DNA of 56,031 bases, taken from assembly GCA_030849065.1 (NCBI GenBank), contig JASAON010001560.1, forward strand, positions 1-56,031, read 5' to 3'. Of the stretch, positions 36,193 through 47,100 are shown one piece after another. A program made the position numbers and the translations under genes. Numbering within the stretch: the stretch's first letter is position 1; the number at the start of each line of letters is the position of its first letter. The stretch is from Jaenimonas drosophilae (taxonomy: Eukaryota; Euglenozoa; Kinetoplastea; Trypanosomatida; Trypanosomatidae). The notes under the pieces are model-generated. The model worked only from the letters and a program-made list of their open reading frames with translations. It was not told where the DNA came from and did not search any database.

Positions 36193-36538
36193 CAAGTCGT
36201 TTTGGCTACTCCATCATCCAGGAAACACAACAGTATGTCCATAATGATGTACCAGCAATATCAATGGCGCATTGCTGCATCTTTAATTCATAAACCTCGA
36301 TTCGTCTCAGCAAGAATACCCGATCAATGGAAGCACGTGCATTAGCCATGTTCACCGAAACACACGCCTCAACTTGTTGTGACGACGATATCCTGCTCAC
36401 CCCCGTCCTCACTCAAGCCATCATGATGGCTGCTCGCTTAGCCACAGGCTAGTGGGGGGTGTTGAGAGAGGAGTCGAGGACGGTCATTCTGCATGCCTAT
36501 CACACCAGTGCCCAGTTCCCTGTAGGTGCGCACTCTGA

Positions 36539-37570
36539 CTACAGGTGACTCTTGGACGCGTGCTTCTCCTTGAAGGCTATGCAGAGGTCTACCTCCTGAC
36601 GGCTTCCTAGGAAGACTGGTGTACGCTGATGCAGCTGCTTGATGCTTTGCTCCAAGATACGTCCGTGCCCACTCCAGGCCTTTCCTCCCGCCTGCTCAAT
36701 GATCATGGACATGGGGGCGGCCTCGTACAAAAAGCGCAGCTTGCCGTCGAGCTTGTTGTTGGTTGCTGGGTAACAGAAAATACCACCGTACAACAAGGTA
36801 CGGTGAATATCGGCCACCATGGAGCCAATGTACCGTGCTGAGTATGCCTGCGTCTTGTTGCACTTGACCCAGTGGATGTACTCCTTGTACCATGCTTCCC
36901 AGCGGCTGAAGTTGCCCTCATTGACGCTGTAAATGGCACGGCGCTTGGGCATATTGATGTGTGGGTGGGTGAGGATGAACTCACCAATGTTAGAGTCCAG
37001 TGTGAATCCATCGACGCCGTGACCCGTCGTGAGCACGAGATTCGTCGCACTGCCGTACATGGCATAGCCTGCAGAGACGATATCGGTTCCCTTCATGGAG
37101 GTGATGACCTTCTTGGCCTCCGCAAGGCTGGTGAGCTTCACTCCAGCGGGGAGACGCCAGATACCCCAGATGGAGCCCACTGACACGTTGGAGTCAATGT
37201 TGCTGCTTCCATCCAGGGGGTCAAAGAAGATGAGGTAGTCTCCACTGCGGTCGCTCTCCACCACAATGATGTCATCCTCCTCCTCACTACCCAGGCAACA
37301 GATGGCGGTGGAAGACATGAGGTATGCCTTGAAGGCGTTGTTGGCAATCACATCCAACTTTGCCTGGGAATCTCCCGTGGCATTCTGGTGTTGGTCGGCC
37401 ATGTAGCCAAACATTCCCTGCATACCAGCACGTCGAATGTTCTTCTCCACCACCTTCACCGCAGTCTGGATGGCCATCATCATCAGCGTAAATTCACCAC
37501 GGCTGTGCGGGGGCTGACTGCGGATGATGAACTGCGTGAGCGTCACCGGGGTTAGGTTCTTCTCATCCAT
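36539..37570 (-). CDS. FBP: Fructose-1,6-bisphosphatase with glycosomal C-terminal signal
   Basis: FBPase hydrolyses fructose 1,6-bisphosphate to fructose 6-phosphate, the committed step of gluconeogenesis. The metal-binding site FDPLDGSSNIDSNVSVGSIW is at about residues 116-135. Other family blocks are ADQHQNATGDSQAKLDVIAN, VLTTGHGVDGFTLD, YIGSMVADIHRTLLYGGIFC, and LYEAAPMSMIIEQAGGKAWS near the active site. The protein ends KSHL, which fits the PTS1 consensus and predicts import into glycosomes, as described for trypanosomatid FBPases. The frame runs upstream to 37990, but those 140 residues resemble translated non-coding sequence, and an acceptor (CACGCAG) lies 5 nt before ATG 37568-37570. 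The chosen length of 343 is normal. Confidence 0.95.
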   Translation of the reverse strand: MDEKNLTPVTLTQFIIRSQPPHSRGEFTLMMMAIQTAVKVVEKNIRRAGMQGMFGYMADQHQNATGDSQAKLDVIANNAFKAYLMSSTAICCLGSEEEDDIIVVESDRSGDYLIFFDPLDGSSNIDSNVSVGSIWGIWRLPAGVKLTSLAEAKKVITSMKGTDIVSAGYAMYGSATNLVLTTGHGVDGFTLDSNIGEFILTHPHINMPKRRAIYSVNEGNFSRWEAWYKEYIHWVKCNKTQAYSARYIGSMVADIHRTLLYGGIFCYPATNNKLDGKLRFLYEAAPMSMIIEQAGGKAWSGHGRILEQSIKQLHQRTPVFLGSRQEVDLCIAFKEKHASKSHL

Positions 37571-40500
37571 ATTGCCTGCGTGTGGTGTGTGGGTATGCTG
37601 ACCGCGCAAATACGGTAAAGATGAGATATGTGAGGTGTACGTACCACAAAAAAAAGGATCTGCTGTCCTTTCTCTTTCGTCTTTAGTGCCGAAGAAACAA
37701 AAAGAGTGTTGTCGATAGAGATGGCAGCGCTGCCAAGAGGAACTTGTTCTGGCAAGTCTTCGTGTGAGCGATGAATTCGCACAACTAACTGTAGAATTTG
37801 AGGGTAATGCAATAGTCTGTGATGGCTGTATGCTAGTGAAAGCAGAGAGAAATGGGAGAAACAGGAGAAGCAAGAGGGAAATGTGGGCCTGACCAGTGAT
37901 CACTTTGCTTGAGAAAAGCGTACTGAAGAAGAGACAAGCGTTTCCACGGAGGTTCATGACGTAACGTACCCATTTTGGAGGCTCCACCATCTCTGATATT
38001 GCGTGCTTTCAGCACAGCCGGGATCCAAATACTAGGCTCACGTACATAACTCCACCTCTTTCCCCACATGTTAGGCCGGCCTGCTTCGAAGAAAAGGCAC
38101 AGCCAAGCCAGAGCAGGAACAACAACAACTGGAAAAATTAATGATTGGTTTGTCATCAGAGAAATAATGAAAAGGTTTCTCCGTCGATGGCCGGAGGGTG
38201 GGTTTTTTTAGATGAGCTAACGGAAGTCGTAACACCCCGCCGATGCGTATCGTTGTCTGAGGAGGGAGCTGTGTCTTCCAGAGATGTTGAGGGAGTGGAG
38301 CGAACCAACAAAAATAAAAAAGTGGAACAACAAAGACGGCAAAATATCAAGAATCACAATCTTTGTCCATGGAGGAGCCAAGCAACAAAGGTAGGGTGAC
38401 GGGAAAACATGAACAAAGGAAAAGGTCGGAGGTGGGAGGTAGCCTGCATGGCCGGGCTGAGACCCACACGACGGGAATAGGACGGGGAGTACTGTACACC
38501 CAAGACCAATGCACGGCTTCTTCCAGTGAACTATTTAGCGCCCACATACTCCTCGCGACAATGGAGGGAGGTGCACCAGAAAAAAAAAGTGGGGCTCCTG
38601 AGCCGCGCACCGCTGTGCACGCGGAGATCTTGTCAGAGGAAGATTACTGAGTTCTCTCTTATTATTATCCGTCAAACCTGGCCACACCATCTCTGCCCTT
38701 TTATATAGAAAGACATCAAAAGAAAAAAAAACTCATCTCGCGCATTTCATGCACACACACATAGCAACAACGGCTCGATTCGTCGGCCTCCCTCCCAATG
38801 GTCCACAGAATTCAACAAAAGGGAAAAGGAGGGAAAAAAAGAAGAAATTGACGCTCATGGTTTTCCAAGCTACGGACTCAAACATTGGGTTTAGTAGGCT
38901 GAAGTTGCGAAAGAAGAGGGGATGTTAGTGGGGTCACCAGCTCCACAACAGAGTGAGCCATCGGTGCACTCTGCCGCGAAAGAGTGACATAATAAGGGCT
39001 GTGCAGATCTGCTCCTGAGGTGAACAGCCAATGATCACACACGCACCACAACTACAGCAAAAGCAACAGCTGCATCTCCTGCTTTAGAGGAAGAGGCTGG
39101 CTAGAGCAAGAAGAAGAAAAAAAAAATCAAACGAGGAAAGGAAAGTACAGAGCCGCCGGGTGGACTGATTCCCCCCTGGCATCGCGATGCATGAAAGCTA
39201 CTGTGCGTGTGTCACGAGGCGCGCACTCAAGGCTATGAAGAAATGAATGTCTGCTACGCATGATTGAGCAAGCGTCAAAGCACAGTGGGCACGTCATCCC
39301 ACTGGGCAATCAATCCTCTCTGTCTTCTGGCCTCGCTCCGTTCACTGCCCCCGTCTTACGCATCAAATGAAGCAAAGCACGGAGAGCCGAGGAGACGGTG
39401 CGTAGGAAGGAAGGAATGAAGGTCAGATGGAGAATCAACAGACTTTCACGGATTCACAGTAAAGAGATATGCATAGACACAAGCACATTCCATTTACGCA
39501 AATAGGCTCGTACACGCACACATCTTTCTCCACTTCTCTTACCAATGTGTGATCGTCGTCCTATAACCTCCGAGCCCAGCAAAAGCAAAAGAAAAGGAGA
39601 AAGAGATCCTCAGCCAATCAAAAGATGAGGCGCAGCTATCACCAAAGTCCATACCCCATACCCATCCACTCGCAAGTCGGCGCACAGAAAAAGTGTGAAA
39701 GCAACAATCCATCATGAGAAGGGGGGAGAGAAAGCAAAAAGGAGAAAAATACGCAACTTTATGAAACACACACACGCCACGCAGACCCCCCAAATGTAAA
39801 TCCATTCGGTTAGGTATATGCATCTACGGAAAGATAAAATGAGCTTCCTTTTTTGAGAGTGTGGGACAGGGATGGAACTCCACACAGACACTCTCTGGAT
39901 TTCATGATGACGAGTCACCCTCTACGGTTCACATGGAAAGGAGAGAGAAAGAGAGCATAGAAATGGAGTTCCAATGCTTTTTTTGGTATTGTGCTGATAA
40001 ATGCACAGAGTGTGGAGATGACCACCGCCTCTCCACCCTCCTGCCAGTGTGATGCTGACAGAGAGCGAAGTGGTCTGTCACTCATCCCATCTCTTATCCC
40101 AGAAACAAATGGAAATTGGGAGGTCCTGAAGAGAAAAAAAAACAGGAATTCGTCACATCCAGTGGTGGTAGGTTCAACAGGGAGAAGGGGGAGTGCGCCT
40201 AATCAAATAACATCACCGTAGCACCTCCCAGCTCTCTGTGCTACTATTGGGTGTGTGTTGTTGTGTGGGCTGAAAGAAACAAAAGAGAAAAGCAACACGC
40301 CCAGGGTAATGTCGTCTTTTTTCGAAGTCTTGTTGTATCATATATGTGGAGGGGAGAGTATAAGGTGGAGTACTCTGCTGTACTTCCGCGCACACACGTG
40401 CGCAACCTGGCGTTGGCTCTCGTCATCGTTGCAGGTTCAGGACAAAGAACTGCATCAAAAGACTGACACATACCAACAAGAACAACGTCCAGAGTTAGAA

Positions 40501-41599
40501 GCCTACATATTCTTGTGTTGGTTGATAAAGTGTCATACGAGGCCGCCGAACATTAGATGGAATAATTCGTGTTGAACTAGACATCACAGGAGCACGAATG
40601 GTGCTGTGAATCATCTGCCACCCTGTTCGTAAAAAGTTGTGTTGATAGCCAATCTGAGGAGATGCTGATGACGCATGACGCTACGGCTTACTCTGGCAAC
40701 ATGAATGGAAATTGAGATTAACACCTCCAAGATCCACATCCCCAAGCAAGTCGTCCACATCTCTCTACTTGGTCAAATTCATTTCAAGTTTGTGACTCCC
40801 CATTATGCCATATTAAAAAATATGGATGTGAAGGTTTATGTTCTTCGGTGTGTGTATACATCCATCGCCTGTTCCTCCCAGTAAAAAAATTCCTTTTGTT
40901 CACCCTCACTCACACCTTCACCCACTTTCACTTCCCTTTGCTCAGCTGAAAACAACAAGAAACAAGAAACTCATTTAACTTGGTAGGCATGTGGCACCGT
41001 CGTGAAGGGGGTGGGGAACATAAAACAACAAAGGAGAAAAAAAAAATCAAAAATCGTTCAAGGAACAGGACAAGAAAAAAGGTGGGGGCACAGAGAAAGT
41101 GGCTGGAGGGTGAAGATGAGGGTGTGGGGGGTGCAATAACAAGAGACAGTACACACTAACAGCAAAACATGAGTGGGGGAAAAAAAAAAGCAAAGGTCGG
41201 GAAAAGCAACAACAATCGAAAAAGGGGGTCCAAATCAAAGGTAAATGGGGGCGGGGAAAATAATGACTTCAAGGAAAGCTCACCAGCTGTTCGTCTGAGG
41301 CCAAGTTAGCGGGGAGGGGTGAAGGGAATCAACCAACCAAACGAAGAGAAATCATGTTGTGCCAAATTGGTGGCAGAAAAAACCAACTATGGGAATGGAG
41401 GGGCCGCGCCGCCGCTTCGGTGGTGCGGCGAACTAATAGCGAAGAGGGGGGGATGGGGGGATAGGGGAACTAAGTCGGTAGGGTGGACTGATGATGCATG
41501 ACGCGGAGTGACCTTGTGCATAATCAGCCAGAATTGTTGTTCCGGAGTTTGATGAACCTCCGTACCTTGTTGCCGTCAGTTCCGCGGGTCGTCTCCATT
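37571..41599 (-). other. 4-kb gene-free region between DRBD3-like gene and FBPase
   Basis: No frame over about 95 residues appears convincing on either strand. The coding strand carries many separate pyrimidine tracts (plus-strand purine runs near 38818-38850, 39110-39145, 39720-39750, 41034-41080, 41168-41190). The most economical reading is a very long 3' UTR of the DRBD3/PTB1-like gene plus a short FBPase leader. I see no tRNA, snRNA or repeat family by eye. A non-coding transcript or lost gene cannot be excluded. Confidence 0.6.
37576..37600 (-). promoter_or_regulatory. Predicted trans-splice acceptor of FBPase
   Basis: The coding strand reads CCCACACACCACACGCAG with AG at 37577-37576, 5 nt before the ATG. 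The tract is CA-rich rather than T-rich; a T8 run lies farther upstream near 37650. Confidence 0.45.
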
Positions 41600-42667
41600 T
41601 TAGTTCCACTGTTGGGGAATGGCGTACATGCCGTTGTTGCCAGCAATTCCCGATTGAATGGGTTGCTGCGACGAAGAGGATTGCTGAGGGGACTGTGCGG
41701 CTGGTCCCGTAGACGACTGCGACGGGGCGCCCGCAGCACTGCTACTGCTTCCCTCCTGCGTCTGTGACACGGTAGGACGTCGCATAATACCAGATTCATC
41801 AAGAACAAGAGAGGTCATTGGGTTCGTTGTGCGAATTTCATCCATGCGAGAGAATTGAATATCTAGAGTGAAGGTAACAGTGTCTCCCAGGGTGACGGGC
41901 TGGCCTTGAAGGATGTTCTTCACATGCTCAGAGACCTCACGGGATTCGAATTGCACTAATGCCTGAATGCGATTGTGATTCCACTGGCTGGACTCGTTCT
42001 TGGGAAGCAGAACGATCTTCTGTACAGTACCATAGTTGGCAAAAATCTGGTACACCACCTCTGGTGTAATCTGAGCAGCAGTAGAGACGTCGTAATGAGT
42101 GTTGAACATGGATACCAGCAATGTGCGACTAACATTTTGGGTGGCTGTGAGTGTCATGTGATTGCTGTAACGGACGTACACGCGACGGCCATCCACTTCA
42201 GCGTAGCCAGGTTCGCGGAAGAAGTCCACCAGCTGCCGAGCGCTTTCAGCGCTTTCCATTTCTACGAGTGCTTGGTTCATCTGGCGCAGCATAACAATGT
42301 GCTTGATGTTGCCGAAGTTCTGGGTCAAATTCTGAACGCTGAGCTGCGTCACTTCCGGGGTAACATTACGGAGGTGAATTACGCGGCTGACTTCGCCTAT
42401 TTCGTTATTCCGTGGGCGTGGCTGTGAGAGTGGACGTTGACCAGGCCCCATCATCGAAGGGTTACCTCCGTTGGGCATGGGCATAGGGGCCTGGGGGAAG
42501 TAGTTGCCGCCACGATAGTCGTAGGCAGCAGAGGGGGGCATTCCGTGAGGTGGGGCGGGCATAGATCCTGTAGCGGAAGAAGGAGGGAGTACCCCACCCG
42601 CAGCGTAGGGCATCACGCCGCCTGCCTGTCCATACATGTTGTTGGGCATGAAGGGCTGGCTGTACAT
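41600..42667 (-). CDS. DRBD3: DRBD3/PTB1-like RNA-binding protein with two RRMs, 355 residues
   Basis: Kinetoplastid DRBD3 (PTB1) is a polypyrimidine-tract-binding-like protein that controls mRNA stability and trans-splicing. The N-terminal 90 residues are Met/Pro/Gly/Tyr-rich and disordered. RRM1 spans about 95-169 (RVIHLRNVTPEVTQLSVQNL, IKHIVMLRQMNQALVEMESA), with the PTB-style short RNP motifs. RRM2 spans about 181-274 (RTLLVSMFNTHYDVSTAAQI, YGTVQKIVLLPKNESSQW, IQALVQFESREVSEHVKNIL). The C-terminus is Ser/Gln/Ala-rich. The frame opens at TTG 42724; the first ATG is 42665-42667, 51 nt after a clear TTGCAG acceptor. It is flanked on both sides by unusually long gene-free sequence. Confidence 0.9.
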   Translation of the reverse strand: MYSQPFMPNNMYGQAGGVMPYAAGGVLPPSSATGSMPAPPHGMPPSAAYDYRGGNYFPQAPMPMPNGGNPSMMGPGQRPLSQPRPRNNEIGEVSRVIHLRNVTPEVTQLSVQNLTQNFGNIKHIVMLRQMNQALVEMESAESARQLVDFFREPGYAEVDGRRVYVRYSNHMTLTATQNVSRTLLVSMFNTHYDVSTAAQITPEVVYQIFANYGTVQKIVLLPKNESSQWNHNRIQALVQFESREVSEHVKNILQGQPVTLGDTVTFTLDIQFSRMDEIRTTNPMTSLVLDESGIMRRPTVSQTQEGSSSSAAGAPSQSSTGPAAQSPQQSSSSQQPIQSGIAGNNGMYAIPQQWN

Positions 42668-44160
42668 GAGTTCGGTGGGGTCGGTGAAAATGTTGGGCAG
42701 CAATGAACGATGTGGGATCTGCAAGAAGGGTCACAGAACACGTATGTCGTCTCAAGCAGTAGCAAAAAGAGAATATCCAAGTTGTTTGAGGTCAATCGGG
42801 TGCAGTGCTGTCAAGACACAAGAAGAAACTCAAGACAGAAAACGCAAGTACAAAAAAACAGGGAATCGGAATTCTTGCTCTGTCTTTCTGGTCTGATGGA
42901 CGACGAGGTTTGGTCAAGATTTCACGCACAAATGGAAAAGGGGGGCGGATCTCTTGCCAATTGAGTTTGATGGAGTCCTGTCACGTACTTGTGCCACTCT
43001 GTTGTTGGGCTTGATTCTCTCTGATCTTTTTTTTGTGATGCGCTGCAGTTGGGGGGAGCGGGAATGAGAGGGGAGCTGGAACCTATTTCAAATGAATTGG
43101 TTGGCGAAGAAAAATGGTAACCAGCAGCCGAAACTTGGGGGAAAAAGTGGAGAGAAATAACTAACAACGAATGTATATTGAATGGAGTAAGGCTGTTCGT
43201 CTCTTCTGGAGGTTGCCGCACAAGTGGAGAGAACTGAAACAAAAAGTGAAGTACTCAAAGATAAAGAGTGGTGTGTTTCAAAAGGCGTGCTAGGCTTAGG
43301 TGGAGTGAGGTCACGAAAGCGGGGCCAAGTCAATTGTCGGAGTCTGATGAAGTGGGCGGATGGCGGAGTTGGGCTTGAACACTCGTAGGTGAGCAGAGGT
43401 TCAGGTCAGGGGGGAGAGTTCCGAGGGGAAGGTCAGGCTTGGAGACGGAGGAGCTCACGAAATTGTGGGGGTCGAGCAGAGGGGCGAGCGGGATGATATG
43501 GGACAAGGGGGGAATACTCAGATGAGGCACGGTGTCGGATGCTGTTCTGTCGCAATGAGAAGTGAGTGGGTGTTGGTTTCGATGGAGCGATTTCCGCTTC
43601 CTTTGATCTGATTGTAATCCTTTTTCTTTACGCACTGACGCAGCTCTTTCTCGCGGGGTGAGCTAGCAACAAAGATGTGTGGTAAGATGGATTGTGTGCA
43701 GGTGCAGGTTCAACAAAGAAAATATGCCTGACAACCTGGACGCCAAACTAAAAATAAAACTTCTTCTTGGTGTTTTTTTAACAGAAAGATGTACGCAGCG
43801 AGTAGGGCACAAATCTTCGTTACGTTGAGAAGGGGGTGAAGAAGAGGAAGGGTGATGAAGCAACTTAAGGAAGGTGGATTTGAGGAGAACATGTGCCTTT
43901 GGTGGTGATAGTAAGCAGAAGGGGTGGTGGACCGCGTTTGGGTGTGACGTGAAGTACTCCACGAGGGAGCCTGTTACGAGTTGACCTGGTGCCAACTAGA
44001 AGAGTCATGTGTGCATGGCTGGCTGATCCACGCCAGCGTCCGCATGTCTATGAGTTGCTCACACACGAGCTACAGGGTCTATGGATAGCCAAATAACAAA
44101 GTAGGTACACTGAGCAAAGGCCACTGGCCGCACACTCCGCACTCATCCGATTGGGAATCA
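42668..44160 (-). other. 1.5-kb gene-free spacer upstream of the DRBD3-like gene
   Basis: No frame is convincing. The coding strand is strongly pyrimidine-biased across much of the region, for example plus-strand GATCTTTTTTTTGTG as an exception near 43021-43035, but G/A-rich runs near 43055-43080, 43405-43450, 43480-43515 and 43825-43870. It should be mainly the 3' UTR of the 2459-residue gene, with the DRBD3-like leader confined to about 50 nt. Confidence 0.55.
42719..42741 (-). promoter_or_regulatory. Predicted trans-splice acceptor of the DRBD3-like gene
   Basis: The coding strand reads TTCTGTGACCCTTCTTGCAG with AG at 42720-42719. It leaves a 51-nt leader and excludes the 19-residue TTG-initiated extension. 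Confidence 0.6.
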
Positions 44161-47100
44161 TTAACGCAGCTCCTGCTCCAGCATCGCCATGCACTCAGTC
44201 ACGCTCTGCATGCGTCGCGTGGTCTGGCGTGAAACGAAGGCGTTTCCAAGAATAGAAGATGAGGGTACTGCTTTGCTATGAGTGCGAGAAGTCGATGCAT
44301 GGCTTGACTGAGGTCTCGGAGCGACGGACCTCGTTGCTGTGGATAACTTTGAAACTGGATTTCGTGGAGGGCTGCTGCGGTACATTGAATAGCGATTTGG
44401 CGTGGTGGCGGTGCGCCGTGCTGCCGGCCGCCGCTCTGCTTGCCTCGTTTTCACTTCGATCAAATCATGCGGTGGTGCAGAAGTGTGGGCAGCACTGCGA
44501 TACACCTGAAGCAGGCTAACCGCCGGAGCTGGAGGAACTACGCGCTGGCACTCCTTCGCCGGCTGAATGACGGGCGATTCAGGGAGCGCATTCGGTTCCG
44601 GTACCTCAGCGAGGGGTTTCAATGCATCGGAGTCCTTCTGCCAGTATGCGGAAGCTGCGGCTGGAGAAGCTGCTGCCATGCTCGGGGCAGAATTGGAAGA
44701 AATTGCATCGACGCTATGGCCCATGAAACTGCGTCGATGTTGTGCACGATCAGCCATTGGAGGCGGCGGTGGCGGCATAGTCGTGCTGTTGTGTGCAGTA
44801 GCCGCAGCCTCCCCAGATGAGCTTGGGCACTTTGAGCTGTGCTGATCGGTGAAGATACGCGGGCTCGTCACCGGCACTTGGGTGCCAGCTGAATAAAGCG
44901 TAGCATTGCCTGCCTTAGCGGAAGAAGAAGTGACGACTCCCGAGGGCAGTGGTGTAACGTTGGACGGATAGGCTGGTACAGCTGGTTCCACTATCTTCGG
45001 GGGAAGATGAGTACTTGGGAGTAGTTCACCAAGCCGTCTCTCCGCCGCCTCTGTTTGGAAGCGAATGGCGGTGCGCAGCGCCTCCCCTTCTGCTGCGGAT
45101 GCTTCCATAGCTCCTAAGCGGCGGTAGTGACCCAGGGCATGCTGGGTCTCCGTCAGTGCCCGCTCCATTGCCTCGGTGGAGGAGTGAACACCCTGAATCT
45201 GCGCGTTCAGCTGCACAAGTTCCTTCATGGTTGCTTCCATGCCCATTGACGCGGTGCTCGAAGGCAAGGCCGCTGGGGGGTCCAACGGCCGTGGACTAAC
45301 TCCCGCATCATGCGTCGTCAGAACTTGGGTTTGCGTCCCCTGACCCATGGACTCTGGAATAGGGAGGGGCGTCGCAGCTGGCATTGGTCCAGTTCCCCCA
45401 ATCGTCGTAGTAGTTGCCAACAGCGATGGCGGGAGTGGCTTCTCAACGGGGTGGGGAGGAACAATGGAAGAGCAGTAGCGGAGCACATCCCCTCCAAGTC
45501 CCTCCAGAGGCTTCACCGAGGTGTCCAGAGTCGAGGGAAGTGTGGGACCTTGCGTGCCTTCCACCCTTGCTTGCCGCAATTGCATGTCGAGCAGCTGGTG
45601 GTTGAGATCTGCAACTTGGCTCTGTTGCTTCAGCGAGGTCCGAAGAAGTTGTGATTGTTCGGTCGCAGAAAGACCACCAGAGCTGCGGGCGGGTGTGGCA
45701 TGAAGGAACTCTCTCACGCCTCTGTAGAAGTTGGCATTCTCAGCCGACTGCTGCTGAAGGAGGGTCTCAACACGATACATGAACTCATCCTGGCCCGCAT
45801 GCGACGGCGGTTGGCGGCTGCCCACCACGGGAACCTCTGCGGCTGCGACAGAAGGGGCGATCGACGTAGCTTCTGGTCGAAGAGGCACAGACAGAGATGG
45901 CATCACCGCTGGAGAAGGGGATGAACCACCTGGTACCGCCCCACGTCGTAGTTCGTCAATGTAGCGGTGGAAGTCCGCCGCCTCGCAAGGATTGAGGAGG
46001 GAGTTGTGAAGAGGGAGGTTCATGGGGGACAAGGTCGCAGAAGGAACCGCGGCGGGGGAAGGTAGAGCTGTCACTGATGGAGCGGCCGTCAACGGAGGAG
46101 CAAACGAAGCCGACGGCTGAGCAAGCGGACCCGAAGAAGGGATGGGAGTGGTCGTCACGGGTTCGGATCTCGGAACCTGCGCGTATGGCGAAGGTGCAGC
46201 AAGGGGAGCTGCCGGCCATGGAGCTACTGGAGCCACAGGTGGTGGTACGACATAGGGCTGTCCTGCATGTTCCTGTGCCCGCGGAACCTGCGCGAATGGA
46301 GAGGCAACAGGCATCGCTATTGGCACCCGCACGGATGGAGGCGGGATGGTGCTGTTGGTGTAGTGTGCCATGGACAACTCACCCGTTTCATGTGGGCGGG
46401 GAACTTGGGAGTAAGCCGCTGTAGGCAGCGAGCCTGATGCAGTTGGCAAGGGGGCCGGTTCAGTACGAGCTGGGTGCACCGGAACGGCGGATGGATACAG
46501 CAGGTTGACTTGAGAGGCTGGCATCTGCGCCTCTAGTGGGCTGGGTAAAGTGGAGGGGGCAGGCATCGTCATGGGTGCCTCCATCGGCGGAGAGTGTTCG
46601 GCGCGCGGCGGAGTGTTCACGGTGCCGGTTGGCAAGCGCAGAAGAGCGGGAGGGGCTGAAAACACGGAAGAGGATGGAAGTGGAGGGGGCTGCAGCGATC
46701 CTGACGGAATCCCCAGTGGAGGGGATGGCGGGAGTCCCGGGATCTCCATGCCGGCACTGGTCTGCGCGGGGAGGTACAGACGCACCTTCGGTTTGGACGC
46801 TGCCTGTCCTTGAAGCTGAAGAAGTGGAACTTCCAGACCTGCATCATTGGAAGCGCGATGGCTTGCCGGTGCACTTCCGCAACGACGCCATGAGGACGGC
46901 TGCGGAGGAGGTTGCTGAGCTGCAGATATACCGGTAGGGGCAGCTGGCGGGCTGAGCATGGTGTGGTGGAAGTGAAGGAGCTGCAAGGGTTCGTCGGCCT
47001 TTCGACGCGCCTCTGCATTCCTTGATCCAGAACTGGTCCTCCACCCACCATCCATGCCTACGGCTGTGCTGCTGCTGCGCATTGGGGGCTTGCTCTTCTG

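Larger units (their letters stand above)
35316..36538 (-). other. 1.2-kb gene-free spacer downstream of FBPase
   Basis: No convincing frame on either strand. It contains an A11 run at 35741-35751, (GT)13 at 35905-35930, and a GC-rich block with predicted stems ending in an A-rich tail at 36177-36192 (all plus strand). It should include the FBPase 3' UTR and the leader of the 165-residue gene. The structured block is listed separately. Confidence 0.55.

Noticed and set aside
37571..37990. N-terminal extension of 140 residues on FBPase with a hydrophobic stretch
   Set aside because: Not part of the FBPase family and separated from it by a CACGCAG acceptor; composition resembles spacer sequence.
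38347..38650. Frames of 87-95 residues on both strands in the 4-kb spacer
   Set aside because: Low-complexity composition, no recognisable domain, no consistent acceptor; considered chance frames.
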